This document shows positions 12,301 to 23,066 of a stretch of 64,000 bases of DNA, piece after piece; positions within the stretch are counted from its first letter, which is position 1, and each line of letters opens with the position of its first letter. The stretch is from positions 15,215,501 to 15,279,500 of the forward strand of contig OX637401.1 of assembly GCA_951799425.1 (NCBI GenBank), given 5' to 3'. A program made the position numbers and the translations under genes. Source of the DNA: Ilex aquifolium (lineage: Eukaryota > Streptophyta > Magnoliopsida > Aquifoliales > Aquifoliaceae). A model generated the notes under the pieces. That model ran no database searches. It worked only from the letters and a program-made list of their open reading frames with translations, and was not told where the DNA came from.

Positions 12301-14410
12301 TTTCAGGCCAATTAGGATTTGCAGTCATGGTGAGGAAAATATCTGGGCGTTGGTTATATCGCGTGATAGCCATTGAATCTTGAAAGATCTCAAACATATG
12401 TCGTGCACTACCAGTGAAAGAAGATGGCAAAATCATGTGTTGACCAATTTGTTCAGGTCCCAACTCGTCAGCATTAACATCTGTCAGACCTTGGTAAAGT
12501 TCAGCACGAAGTTTTCCTTGGTTAAACTTGTAGTACGTCAACCGATTTTGTTCAGTTGAGGCCCAAGCGTCTACTACAAACTCTTGGGATAGCTTGCCTC
12601 CTCTCAAAATTGTTGAATACTCGATAGGGCGTTCAAACAAACGATAGCTGTAAAATTGTAGCTGAGTGAGTCTAGTAGTTGAAGGCTGACCGCGTAAGAC
12701 GTCCCATTGTTTAAACTCTGGTTCCCATCCAAGCTCACCATGAGGGAATAATAAAACATAATGCAATGGTAAATATGCCGGGTAACATTCGTTAATTTGC
12801 ATCAACCCATTATTCCCTCTCAGATGCACAATAATGTCTCTCATTCCACTTGACTTAGTTCCATCACCCGGTAAAATTACGGCAATCTCATCTGCTACTG
12901 GGAGATTATATCGCCGTCGATCTGTTTGTGTGATGTAATGAAGATGAGCAGGTAAATCTTGGCCGGCCAATTCTGACTGATTTAAAATGGCATACGCTTG
13001 TTGGAATTTAGCTGGAAATGGATTAGTGTGCAACAAACAATCTTGAATTGTTATGCATACATCCCTTCTCAAATGAGGATTTCTATGGCAGCGAGCATTT
13101 AAAGCTGAGTTAGAGTCATATATATACAGTTGACAGTATGTTGCTTCATGTCCAGGTTGTTGTATAAGTGATCCTGTTCGATGGCGTAATTCACCGTGAA
13201 TGGTAAATGATGTAGGTCCCCGCCCAGTTGTTAATCTCGAATCTAGTGTAGCACCAAGACTTGTAAAACCATTAGCTGCATTATACTCCCGTATATGTTG
13301 TCGAAATGATTTTGATTGATCATCATTGTCATCATACAATACTCGAATTGATAGAGGGGGTGCAAGAAATGGAGGTAGCCAAATCTTTCCTTGTAAACAA
13401 CATGTTCCAAAAAGAGGATTTGATACAGATGATGATTTTAATCTTTCATCAAGCCAATGCATGGCTAAACAAAAACGACATGGTACTTTCATGCTCCCAA
13501 GGGAATGACGAACTTATAATCTATGTGCTCGAGGATCAACTTTTGTACTCCTACATACACCTTCTTCTGGTGCATCAACACTACACATATCAAATTTTCT
13601 AGTTAGATTTGGTTCATAGAAGTTGACGTACACAAACAAATATTGCTTGCAACATGGTGCAAGCAATAACGCCCACAAAGCTGACATAATCATAAGAGAA
13701 AAAAAGTCAAATTTATAACAAACACCTGAAAGGTAATTCTGGTTGCATCATGGTGCCTTCATTCAGAGTAGGATTCTCTTGGAGAATAGTGGCTAGAGTC
13801 GCGGTAACTTCGTTCAAATTGGGTATTCCTTGAAGGTTGGTGATCACAGACGACGAAGATGTAACGTTACGTGTTATTGTCTATTTTGCTTGAAGTTGAG
13901 GAATATCTGGGGACATAGACGTCACTGGGTGAATGTGAGATCTTTTACTTGTTTCTCCCTCTAAGAATGCACATGGGCGGCGACTCGGTGTTAATCTAGA
14001 TTGAATGGATGTACTTAGTCCTACTCTTTCCCGTTCACGACGTGCACGTTGTGCTAATTGACGTTTAGAGCACTCAGTTTCTTTGTTTTTTTCACCATCA
14101 TGTCTTTCTCGTTCGCGCCTTGCGCGTTGAGCTAAGGTAGCTTTTGATATAACATTATCATTGGATGCCTAAATGTGAATTAAAAATATTGCTTTGTAAA
14201 TATTGGATATTGGAGGAGTATGACTATTAACTATAATGAAAATACAATGTGATATTTAGGAACCGGGGAAAGCAATAAAGTTTAAAAAGTTAACTACAAT
14301 GTAATACAATTTGACACAAAATACTTACCGTTCCCTTGTTAGAAGAGGTTGCTATTCCTTTTCCTTTAGACTTTGCATTTGCAGTTACGACTGATCTTTC
14401 CTTTGCCTTT
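9315..14410 (-). pseudogene. RepHel (Helitron HUH endonuclease-helicase), broken
   Basis: The longest open part (13492-11159, 777 codons) begins with the CRFC...CCLQGKIWLPPFLAPP zinc-finger-like head of plant Helitron proteins. Residues 455-457 are HMH (HUH motif, 12122-12130). The two-tyrosine motif YIHKYIY is at residues 590-596. A TAA at 11159-11161 interrupts a conserved stretch, and the same frame continues at once as the PIF1-like helicase, with Walker A GGAGTGKT and Walker B LIIWDE (11128-10298). Further breaks are a TAG right after VIPRGIR, a TGA in place of Trp shortly downstream, a likely intron of about 90 bp near 10080-10170, and a frameshift near 9765. The helicase C-terminus ([21 protein letters not shown]) ends at 9315. 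Upstream, 13880-14410 encodes Arg-rich AQRARRERER repeats typical of the N-terminus. A full plant RepHel is about 1,400-1,600 residues. It is readable but not functional as it stands. Confidence 0.9.
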
Positions 14411-17050
14411 TAGATAGTAAGCATAGATAAGTGAAATCATCATATAGAAAACAAAAAGTCTAATATATAAACAAACTAATGTGTCATGACACTACCTCTT
14501 GAATTAGGATGCTATTGAGTTCGCGCTCGTCACGGATCACAACACCAACATTATTTTTCTTGAGCAACTGAACCTATACATGAAGATGCAATTAACAAGT
14601 AAATGAACACAAACTGTATGAGGAAAATTTATTAAGAATATTAGTGAAATGGTTCTCATCTTACAGTTTGTTCTAAATTGTCATCAATTTGTAAGAAGAT
14701 GCATGAAAATAAAGTGAAATAAATATGTCAATATTTTGCAGCGGCAAAAAAAATAATTACAACGCTGTATGCTCTGTAATTAAAACGGTCTTGTGAAATT
14801 TATACTTACATGACCAAAAATGGTGAGATCTTTCATTTTTCAATCTTGTGAGTTTGCAGTGGTGGTTAATGCACTATGGTGGCTACAAATATAAGAAACA
14901 GAGATAAATAATTAAACATGCAACTGAAAATATACAATATTGCCTTAGCAAAATTATTTACCAATACGCATAATAACGTAATAATATCAATCGTGTAAGC
15001 AAGTTAAAAAAAAAATTGCTCGTACCTGAAGGCATTATATGACAAATAAAAAATTGCAAATAATTACCCATAAAAAGTTAGAATCTGTTGGTAAAAAATT
15101 AAATCCTCATAAGAGTCAAGCCACATACACAATTCACAATCATATCCCAAAAAAAAAAATTATTAAACTGGATTCACCATCACGCCATAATCCTATCTAA
15201 ACACACATATCTATCAACTACCGCAACAAAACAGATGAAAACCATAAAAATACATGAATAAATTCACGTTGCAAATAAAAAACAACATGACCAAATGAAG
15301 GAATTTGCACCCACATTCACCAACAATTTTAACCTTGTAATATTTAAATCAATGAAAAAAAAAACCAAAAAGAAAAATCAAGAAAAAACCAAAACTATTC
15401 AACAATGGTTATAGTAAAGGAAATGCAACAGCTCCTCGGGTTATCTACAACCATTGTTGGCCCTACGGCTATCATCAAAGAGTACAATAACAAATTAATG
15501 GATTTCGGTGGAAACTAAATAAATTCATCAAAATTTGTTCATTTAAAATGATTAAACATGACTTGAACCCTAATATAGACATGACACAACTTAGGTTCAA
15601 CATGCAATTAAGTCCCATTTTGAAAGCTATACATGATTGGTGTAACTCAATGAAAAAAAAAAACCAAAAAAAAAAAAAAATCAATTACATAAAATTATTG
15701 GGATCAAGATGCAACAACATTATATCCTAAAACTTAATTCCAACCCAAAGCCCATCGCAAATCAATTCAACACATTCGCCACATAGACACACACAAAATC
15801 ATGTAAGATATTGTGCAAACCATTTGGGTGCAACTATGCAAGATAAACGAAATTAAGGGCAGATTCCATTTTACGTGCAACTATGTAACCTCCGACGACC
15901 ACATAAACATTTCTGGACCACTACTACCACATTCATGAAAATCAAAAAATCAAATCACCATGATCTCTACCAATACGGTAGAGTACAGTAAAGAGAGGTT
16001 TGGAGCCGAATCAATTACCCAACAGATCATGTAAAATGTAGGGATAAAATTTAACCCAAAATTTATAAATGTAGGCATTTATAAAACAATATGATGTACG
16101 CATAGTAGAAAATCTAAAAGGGCTATGGAGCTCTAACCCAAAATAATATGATGTACGCATAGTAGAAAGCAGACAAAAGACTTGGCTATCACAACCAAGG
16201 CAATGGGAAAGCAGACATCAGAAAGTAAAAAAGTAAAAAAAAACTTGAACTTTGAATCATAAAGTAAAAAAAAAAACCCAATGAGAAGGTTCTAGCTTTT
16301 TCTCTCTCATCTGATCCATACTCATATGCTTATATATATATATATAAACATATAATCAAATGCACCCAATTATCTGAATACAGATGTCGGCTCTCTGTTT
16401 ATAATAATCGTTGCCTTCACATTTTACCTTTAGTTGAATGGGAACACGCTATATGGAAATAAAGTAATGATACACAAAAAAATTATATATAAACTTACCT
16501 TGCACCGAGAACAGCCGCTGGGTGTGAGCCTCTTTGCCTATTGAAAAAGGAAACATTTAGAAAGAAAAAAAAACCCTCATTGCCTCTTTGCCTCTTTGCA
16601 TATTGAAACACTTACCTTGCACCGAGGATTGAGTATTGCAACTCAGTTGAAAAAATGCAATCTGCCAATCTCAATGGAACAGCCGGAACAGCCGGTGGAT
16701 GTGAGCCTCTTTGCGTTGAGTGAAGAGGGAGAGCAGAGAGATTGGGAGCAGAGAAATGGGGCTGGGCGCTGAATAGGGATGGTGGGGGGGGGGAGAGGGT
16801 GGCTGTGTCTGTGTCTGTGTCTCACTCGCCGCCTGTGGGTTGCCATGTGCCTGACTCGCCGCCTGTGGGAAGTGACTGGCCTGATACAGAAGAGAGAGGG
16901 CATAAGTGTTGCAGGGAGTCGTTGCTGTTCGGGTTGGGTTGGGTTGGGTTGGATGTGATGGTTGGGTTGGGTTAGATTGGATGGGTTAATTTGGGGGGGA
17001 AAAATATAGTGGAGATAAAATTCAAGTTCCTTTATGTTTTATTATATAGA

Positions 17051-17487
17051 TAGGCTGGAAATCAAAAAGGACCATGGAAAGGCTAAAGGACATGAGAGCA
17101 TATCCTTTAGATTTTAATATTTATAAATGATAAAATTAAAGTTAAAAACTCAATTCGCACATGACAATCATGAAATCAAGATCAAACCTTCTAAAAAGAG
17201 CACATAAGATCGTGACTATTAAGAATAACCATCAACTAACTTAACTGAATCCACACATATAGCATATCAACCGAAATTTGATTTAGAATAGGAACATGCA
17301 AATTTAAAAGGATTAAATCTCTTTTGTGCTCCTCCAAAGTTTTGATAATATATACACCGTGATCATAAGAAAAAATAACTTTAGTAGCATAAGAAATCCT
17401 TAATATATATATATATATATATATATATAACCAATAATTATAGAGTTCTTCAGAAAGATTACTTGTCTAGCATAATATCACTAAAAG
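17051..17487. other. Spacer with (AT)n tract
   Basis: Host flank of the Helitron, AT-rich, with an (AT)n microsatellite at about 17402-17429. No gene seen. Confidence 0.6.
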
Positions 17488-17636
17488 TGTGACACCCTAA
17501 TTTCTGAAGGTCCTGTTTAACCCGTTAATCACTTCTCAACCCGTAGAATATTCATGGATACTGTGTAACTCGATATCACGTCATTTTTGTCTCATTTTCT
17601 GGGATCCATAAGTTAACAAAATCTGGGTAGAGTCTC
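17488..17636. repeat. LTR-like repeat (TGTGACACCC family), left fragment split by Athila
   Basis: It starts TGTGACACCC and matches the beginning of the copies at 39234 and 60171, through TAACTCGATATCAC to GGGTAGAGTCTC. The Athila insertion at GTCTC splits it. The continuation is at 28908. Confidence 0.75.
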
Positions 17637-19454
17637 TGATTCACACCAAATTTTGTATATTTTGTTGTGCAAATCATCTCGGTTTGAATTGATTTTTGGA
17701 GATTATATTGATGTGAATTGCGTTAATTGAGCACTTATTGGTAATTTGTGAGTTTTGCAGTTAAACAATGCAAATGTCGACTGTTTCAAAGCTTTGATGG
17801 AGATGAGGGCTAACCTTGATTTTGAATTAAAAGAAGAAGGAATCAAAATCAATCAGCTACCGCAGAGCTACCGGTAGCCGATTGCCTCTGGAGTTGCTAC
17901 TACCGCACGACTACCGGTAGCCAATTGCTTCTGGGGTTTCAGCTACCGGTAGTCAGTGCACGAGCTACCGGTAGCCGAGGCTGTTTCATCTAAATTTCTG
18001 CTGGATTGTTTCTGTTGCTTCAAGGGCCCCACCATCTAGTCTCCCTCACTCCTCTGACTCGTTCAACATACAGAACATCCCTCCATGTCTTTCCTCTTGG
18101 ACTTTGAAGCCATGGCATTAATTGAAGAAAGAGAAAATGGGAGCTGTTGGGTGTGCAGACCTGCTCTGCACACCTCTGTCATACCCTGTTTGCTGCACTC
18201 CTAGGGAGACAGTAATCAGATGGGAGACTCCCTCCTCTCCAGAATGGGGAGTGGGGGGAAAAAGGGTTTTTCTCCATAGCAAAGAAAATTACACTAAGAA
18301 GGGAAGCTGGGTTGCAGAGGGATGCTGCACCTTCCTGGTCCAGGCCTTGCAGACTGTGCTCTGCTGCAGGGAGCTACAGGGGATGACCAGGCACGTTTTT
18401 GAGAAGCAAAAAGTTCTCCAAGGATGGTCATGGGGGGAATTATTATGGAGCAGAAAAAAGATAGGTTTTTAGAGAGAGAAACTCTGGGCGGAGAAGATGA
18501 TGAATAGTAGTTTTTAGAGAGAGAAAGTTGTGATTTTTGCATTTTCTTCTACTGCACTGTCTTGTAATCTTGAGCAAGAATCTTAGTAGTTCATTGAATG
18601 CCATAAATGTTGTTTTCCCTGCATGTTTGGTTAGTTGAATGCTCATTTAATATTTCACCATTAATGCTTCAAGTTCTTCATTTTTTTAGCTATGTAATGG
18701 GTTTAAATGCAGGTTCTTTTAGCTCATAAATTCTTACACTTAGTAGCTTAGAAGTTCATAGATTTGCAATGCACTTCCATTACATAGTCATTTCCATTCC
18801 AAGTATGAGTAGCTAAATCCTCTAGTTGGCAAGACCAAGAGGGATCTCCTTTGGGGATACCATTTCAACTCTTTCTCCTCTTTCCCTTTAGAGTCAAATG
18901 GTTCATTTTGACTGGACAGAAGATGGATGAGTCGATGAGTCTTTGATAAACCGTAGGCCTAGTCACGGTTTATGCTTAGATACTCACCGATGTCATCCTC
19001 GGCTTTCCGTGATTCAAGCGTTCATTCATGCCCAATCGGAGGAGTGATTTGAATTGAGGTGGTATACCCATTGGAGTGACCTCTTGGAATTGCCAACACT
19101 TGTTTTATCATTACATTTTCATTAGCATACACTTCACCAATCAACTCTCAAGACAAAAGATTTTACATTTCCATTTTTCACCAAATCACTTCAATCTTGA
19201 TTCACTACCTTCCCTGTGGATACGACCTTGGAATACTCTTCCAAGTAACTCACAACACACGAAAGTCTCCTTGCGATTGGGGAGCATTTTTGTGCATACA
19301 TATCCCATATTTACATCTTCCCATTTCCCTTTCCTCATTGCCCTTTCTTTTGACACTATCCCTAGGGGAAGAAATTATTCTCCCCCGTCCATACATTGCA
19401 TACATTGAGGGATAGTAATTAGGGGTTAGGAAAGATATTGTTTTTGCTCAATCA
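17637..19454 (+). repeat. 5' LTR of the Athila-like element
   Basis: TGATTCACACC...GCTCAATCA. It contains four CTACCGGTAG palindromes at 17868, 17911, 17943 and 17965. ORFs such as 18122-18472 recur in the 3' LTR but look non-coding. Confidence 0.95.
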
Positions 19455-19458
19455 TTTT

Positions 19459-19476
19459 TGGCGCCGTTGCCGGGGA
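19459..19476 (+). other. Primer binding site (tRNA-Asp type)
   Basis: TGGCGCCGTTGCCGGGGA, starting 4 nt after the LTR, is the PBS shared by Athila/Tat-type gypsy elements and is complementary to the tRNA-Asp 3' end. Confidence 0.9.
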
Positions 19477-19613
19477 AGGCAAGTGTCAAATCAAGGAAGT
19501 GATTTCCGAACAACGAAGGTAAGTCCCGTGATCTTCATCACGGGCTGAGGTACGTTGTCTCGTGTACATCTTCTTGTTTGTTTATAATTTCATTTGTATA
19601 GATATCTTGTTGC

Positions 19614-21113
19614 ATGTGGGGAAGGGACGACTATCACCGATTAGTTAGACAACCCTTAGACCCCAACATGAACATCGACCAAGACCCACCCGAAGATGCG
19701 GGTGACAATTTTGAAAATGTGGATGCCAACCCAAACATCCAAGGGGGTGGAAATTTTGAAAATGTTGGTGCAAATCCAAATGTTCAAAGGGGTGGGGGAT
19801 TACCCGAACATAGGATGCCTAACCCAAGAATGCAATATCCCCCTCCCGATGCTTTTGATAATGAGGATGCTAACCCGAATAGGCAAATGGGTGGGGGATT
19901 CCAACAACCTAGGATGCCCAACCCACGAGTGCAATTTCCCCCACCTAGGAATGAAGGGAACATCCAACTTGACCCTCCACCAAGGACAATGCGGGAGTTC
20001 CTTCAGCCGACCCGTAGCTCCACACCATCATGCCTTGTCCTTCCTGTCCAAGCACATCTCTTTGTAATCAAACCATGGATGTTGCAACTACTCCCTAAAT
20101 TCCATGGGGTTGAGAAGGAAAACCCTTATAGTCATTTAAAGTCTTATGAGGAAATAGTTGCAACCTTTATCCCAAATTACAACATGGAAGAGATTGCAAG
20201 GATGAAACTTTTCTCTTTTTCCTTGGAGGGTAAGGCAAAGATTTGGTTTGATTCCATGGGACCTCGGACCATGCTATCTTGGGACCATATAGTTTCATTC
20301 TTTTTGAAAAAGTTTTTTCCGGTTCATAGAACCACTTCATTGAAAAAAGACATTCAAAACTTTTCTGAAAAACCCAATGAACAATTCTATCAGTGTTGGG
20401 AGCGATATAGAGATTTGATTCAATCCATACCACATCATGGTTTTAAATCGTGGCAATTGGTGAGTTTCTTCTATGAAGGAATCTCACCAAACCATAGGCA
20501 ATTTATTGACATGATGTGCAATGGTGAATTTTTGAACAAAGACCCTGACGAGGCCCTTGATTACTTTGGTACCTTGGCCGAAAATGCACAATCGTGGGAT
20601 GTTAGGGATCCAAGTGATGTACCTAGGACAATGCCAGTGAGTAGTCAACCACCACGGGGAGGGATATATGATCTGAAAGACCGGGAGGACCTACTTTCCC
20701 AAATTTCCAAATTGTCTAGGAAAGTAGATAGCCTTGAGGTGGAAAGGAGACGAGAGGTGTCTCATGTGTCAAGAGCCGAGGAGGCTTGCTCTATTTGTGG
20801 GGGTGTCGATCATTCCACGTCGGAGTGTCCGAGCATTCCGGCACTTAAAGAAACATACCATGAACAGGCCAATGCCTTCAACCAACCGAGGCAATCATTT
20901 CCTCAAAATTCCAACACTTACAATTCAGGGTATCGTGATCACCCTAATTTCAGTTGGAGGAATGAGAACCCCATTCCTTATGGCTCAAACACATATACAC
21001 CTCCCGCACCTCCTAGGCAAAGCCAATTTCAATCCCAGGGTCAAGGGCAAGCCTCTAACTCCCAATACCCACGGTCTAATCCGCAAGGGTATCAATCCAA
21101 TCCTCCCCCATAA
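19614..21113 (+). CDS. gag: Gag of the Athila-like element
   Basis: 499 codons from ATG 19614. The N-terminal part has imperfect repeats (NFENV-ANPN, RMPNPR-Q-PPP). The core retrotransposon gag domain lies around residues 150-320 (KFHGVEKENPYSHLKSYEE, FFPVHRTTSLKKDIQNF, FYQCWERYRDLIQSIPHHGF). A CCHC zinc knuckle, C-x2-C-x4-H-x4-C, is at CSICGGVDHSTSEC near residue 395. The tail is rich in Pro, Gln and Asn. It ends at TAA 21111-21113, but the same frame reopens after a second TAA at 21153-21155 and runs into the protease. I infer one ancestral gag-pol frame now cut by two nonsense codons. Gag would form the particle that packages the RNA. Confidence 0.9.
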   Translation: MWGRDDYHRLVRQPLDPNMNIDQDPPEDAGDNFENVDANPNIQGGGNFENVGANPNVQRGGGLPEHRMPNPRMQYPPPDAFDNEDANPNRQMGGGFQQPRMPNPRVQFPPPRNEGNIQLDPPPRTMREFLQPTRSSTPSCLVLPVQAHLFVIKPWMLQLLPKFHGVEKENPYSHLKSYEEIVATFIPNYNMEEIARMKLFSFSLEGKAKIWFDSMGPRTMLSWDHIVSFFLKKFFPVHRTTSLKKDIQNFSEKPNEQFYQCWERYRDLIQSIPHHGFKSWQLVSFFYEGISPNHRQFIDMMCNGEFLNKDPDEALDYFGTLAENAQSWDVRDPSDVPRTMPVSSQPPRGGIYDLKDREDLLSQISKLSRKVDSLEVERRREVSHVSRAEEACSICGGVDHSTSECPSIPALKETYHEQANAFNQPRQSFPQNSNTYNSGYRDHPNFSWRNENPIPYGSNTYTPPAPPRQSQFQSQGQGQASNSQYPRSNPQGYQSNPPP

Positions 21114-21173
21114 AATTTCTCCCAACAAGGTCCGTCTAGTTCTTCCATCTACTAACCCCCTCATAAGAAGAAT

Positions 21174-23066
21174 TTGGAAGATATGCTCCACAATTTCATT
21201 CAAACCCAGACCACCCTCAATCAAACCTTCACTAATTTCATGCAAAGCCAAACCACCTTCAATAAGGACATTTCGGCCCAACTCACCAAGATCACCAATG
21301 CCATTGGGTTGTCTCAACAAGAGAAGGGAAAATTTCCCTCTCAACCCCAACAAAATCCCAAAGGTCAAAATGTGGTTGAGTTGGCTGAGACTTCCCAGGA
21401 GGGTTTTGAGCAACTCAAAGCTGTCACCACACTTAGGAGTGGTAAACAAATTGAAAAGATGGTGGTGCCAAAGTTGACACCAAAGGCCGCATTGCCAAAA
21501 GAAAAAGAAAGTGATAGTGAGGCCAAAGAAAGTGTGGTCGACAAGGGCGAGTCGAGTGAAAAGAGTGAGAGAGATGGGGTTGATAAAGAACATGTGATTG
21601 ATGATGGTTTATGCTTTCCTTCTATGTCCGCCCTTTTTCCCCATCGGTTGAAGCCACCTCTCAAGGTGGCTAATTATTCTGATATTTTGGATTTGTTTAA
21701 GCAGGTAAAGATCAACATCCCGCTCCTTGATGCCATCAAGCAAATTCCGTCATGTGCCAAGATATTGAAGGACCTATGCACTGTGAAAAGGAAGTTGAAT
21801 GTCCGGAAGAAGACATTTCTCACCGAACAAGTGAGCTCTATATTGAGGACCAACACTCCTCCAAAATTCAAGGATCCCGGTTGTCCAACAATTGCCATCA
21901 CCATCGGGAATTGCCGGGTTGAGCAGGCATTGCTTGACTTGGGGGCGAGCGTCAATCTTCTTCCTTACTCCGTGTACCAACAACTCAAGCTTGAAGAGTT
22001 GAAGCCCACCTCAGTTACACTTCAACTGGCGGATCGGAGCATACGCACACCAAGGGGAGTAGTGGAAGATGTGCTTGTCCAAGTTAACAATTTTTACTTT
22101 CCAGTCGATTTTATTGTATTAGATACACACCCGGTTGCTATAGAGATATTCGATTGTTGGGGCATTGACTTCATGGGTCCCTTCCCTATGTCGTTTGGCT
22201 ATCTATACATTCTGCTGGCAGTGGACTACGTGTCCAAATGGGTGGAGGCTATCCCAACCAAGACTAACGACCACCGGGTTGTAGTCAAGTTCTTAAAAGA
22301 GAACATTTTTTCGAGGTTCGGGATGCCTCGTGCTTTGATTAGTGATGGTGGATTACACTTTTGTAACAGGCCAGTTGCATCATTATTGTTCAAATATGGC
22401 GTTACACATAAAGTATCCACCGCTTATCACCCACAAACAAATGGCCAAGCCGAGCTAGCCAATAGGGAGATCAAGATCATCCTCGAAAAAACAGTTAACC
22501 CCAATAGGAAGGATTGGTCTGAGAGATTGATTGATGCCCTATGGGCATATCGTACGGCCTACAAGACAGTTTTGGGCATGTCTCTCTATCGGCTTGTCTA
22601 TGGAAAGGCTTGCCATCTGCCGGTAGAAATTGAACACAAGGCCTATTGGGCCATCAAGACTTTAAATTTCAATATGAGAATGGCCGGTACACATAGGATG
22701 TTAGAAATGAATGAATTGGAAGAGATTCGGCGGGATGCATACGAGAGTTCAAAAATTTCAAAGGAACGGGCGAAAATCTTTCATGATAACTCCATAGTGA
22801 GGAAATCATTCGAGCCCGGGCAAAAGGTACTCTTGTATAATTCCCGCCTCTCCATTTTTCCTGGAAAGCTAAGATCCCGTTGGGATGGCCCCTACCTCGT
22901 CAAGGTGGCCTACCCCAATGGAGCTGTTGAGATCACCAACCTCAAAGATGGCCAAACATTCAAGGTCAATGGCCAAAGACTTAAGCCATTCTTTGAGGGC
23001 TTTGAAAACCAAGTGGTGGAAGAGGAGTTAACCGACCCGGTGTATCCGGAAGTGATTGAGGAATAA
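21174..23066 (+). pseudogene. pol: Athila pol remnant: protease fused to integrase, RT/RNase H deleted
   Basis: Same frame as gag; the first in-frame ATG is at 21183. The beginning is the gag C-terminal linker. The protease is seen at about residues 245-325 with its active-site motif LLDLGAS. At about 22130-22145 the protease tail ([11 protein letters not shown]) runs straight into integrase ([13 protein letters not shown]), still in frame. The protease end, reverse transcriptase, RNase H and the integrase HHCC finger are therefore gone. The integrase core keeps its Asp (GIDFMG), Asp (ISDGG) and Glu (GQAEL), and a C-terminal domain follows (WDGPYLV). An intact Athila pol is roughly 1,200 residues longer here. 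The product could not copy RNA by itself, yet the LTRs are young, which implies help from another copy. Confidence 0.9.

Larger units (their letters stand above)
8252..17050 (-). mobile_element. Helitron, about 8.8 kb, with decayed RepHel gene
   Basis: Read on the minus strand, the element starts TCTATATAATAAAAC at 17050, preceded by A, and ends in CTAGT with its last T at 8252. A hairpin at 8264-8281 (CCGTACC/GGCACGG stem) sits 7 nt before the CTAGT. These are the hallmarks of a Helitron. The base after the 3' end is G rather than the expected T, so the 3' flank has changed or the end is off by a little. Inside, 9315 to about 14410 is the RepHel pseudogene. 14410-17050 is a long 5' non-coding part with A-rich tracts, (GGGTT)n near 16930-16975 and no recognisable gene. 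8500-9300 is the 3' non-coding part. No clear RPA-type accessory gene was seen. Confidence 0.85.

Noticed and set aside
15391-15460. Short inverted repeat CAACAATGGTTATAG / CTACAACCATTGTTG
   Set aside because: Only about 15 bp arms and no TSD, too weak to call an element.
16930-16975. Telomere-like (GGGTT)n
   Set aside because: Plant telomeres are TTTAGGG; this is a short low-complexity tract in a Helitron.
18122-18472. 116-codon ORF present in both Athila LTRs
   Set aside because: No recognisable protein; the duplication is simply the two LTRs.
20985-21593. 202-codon minus-strand ORF
   Set aside because: Shadow of the gag-pol linker on the opposite strand.
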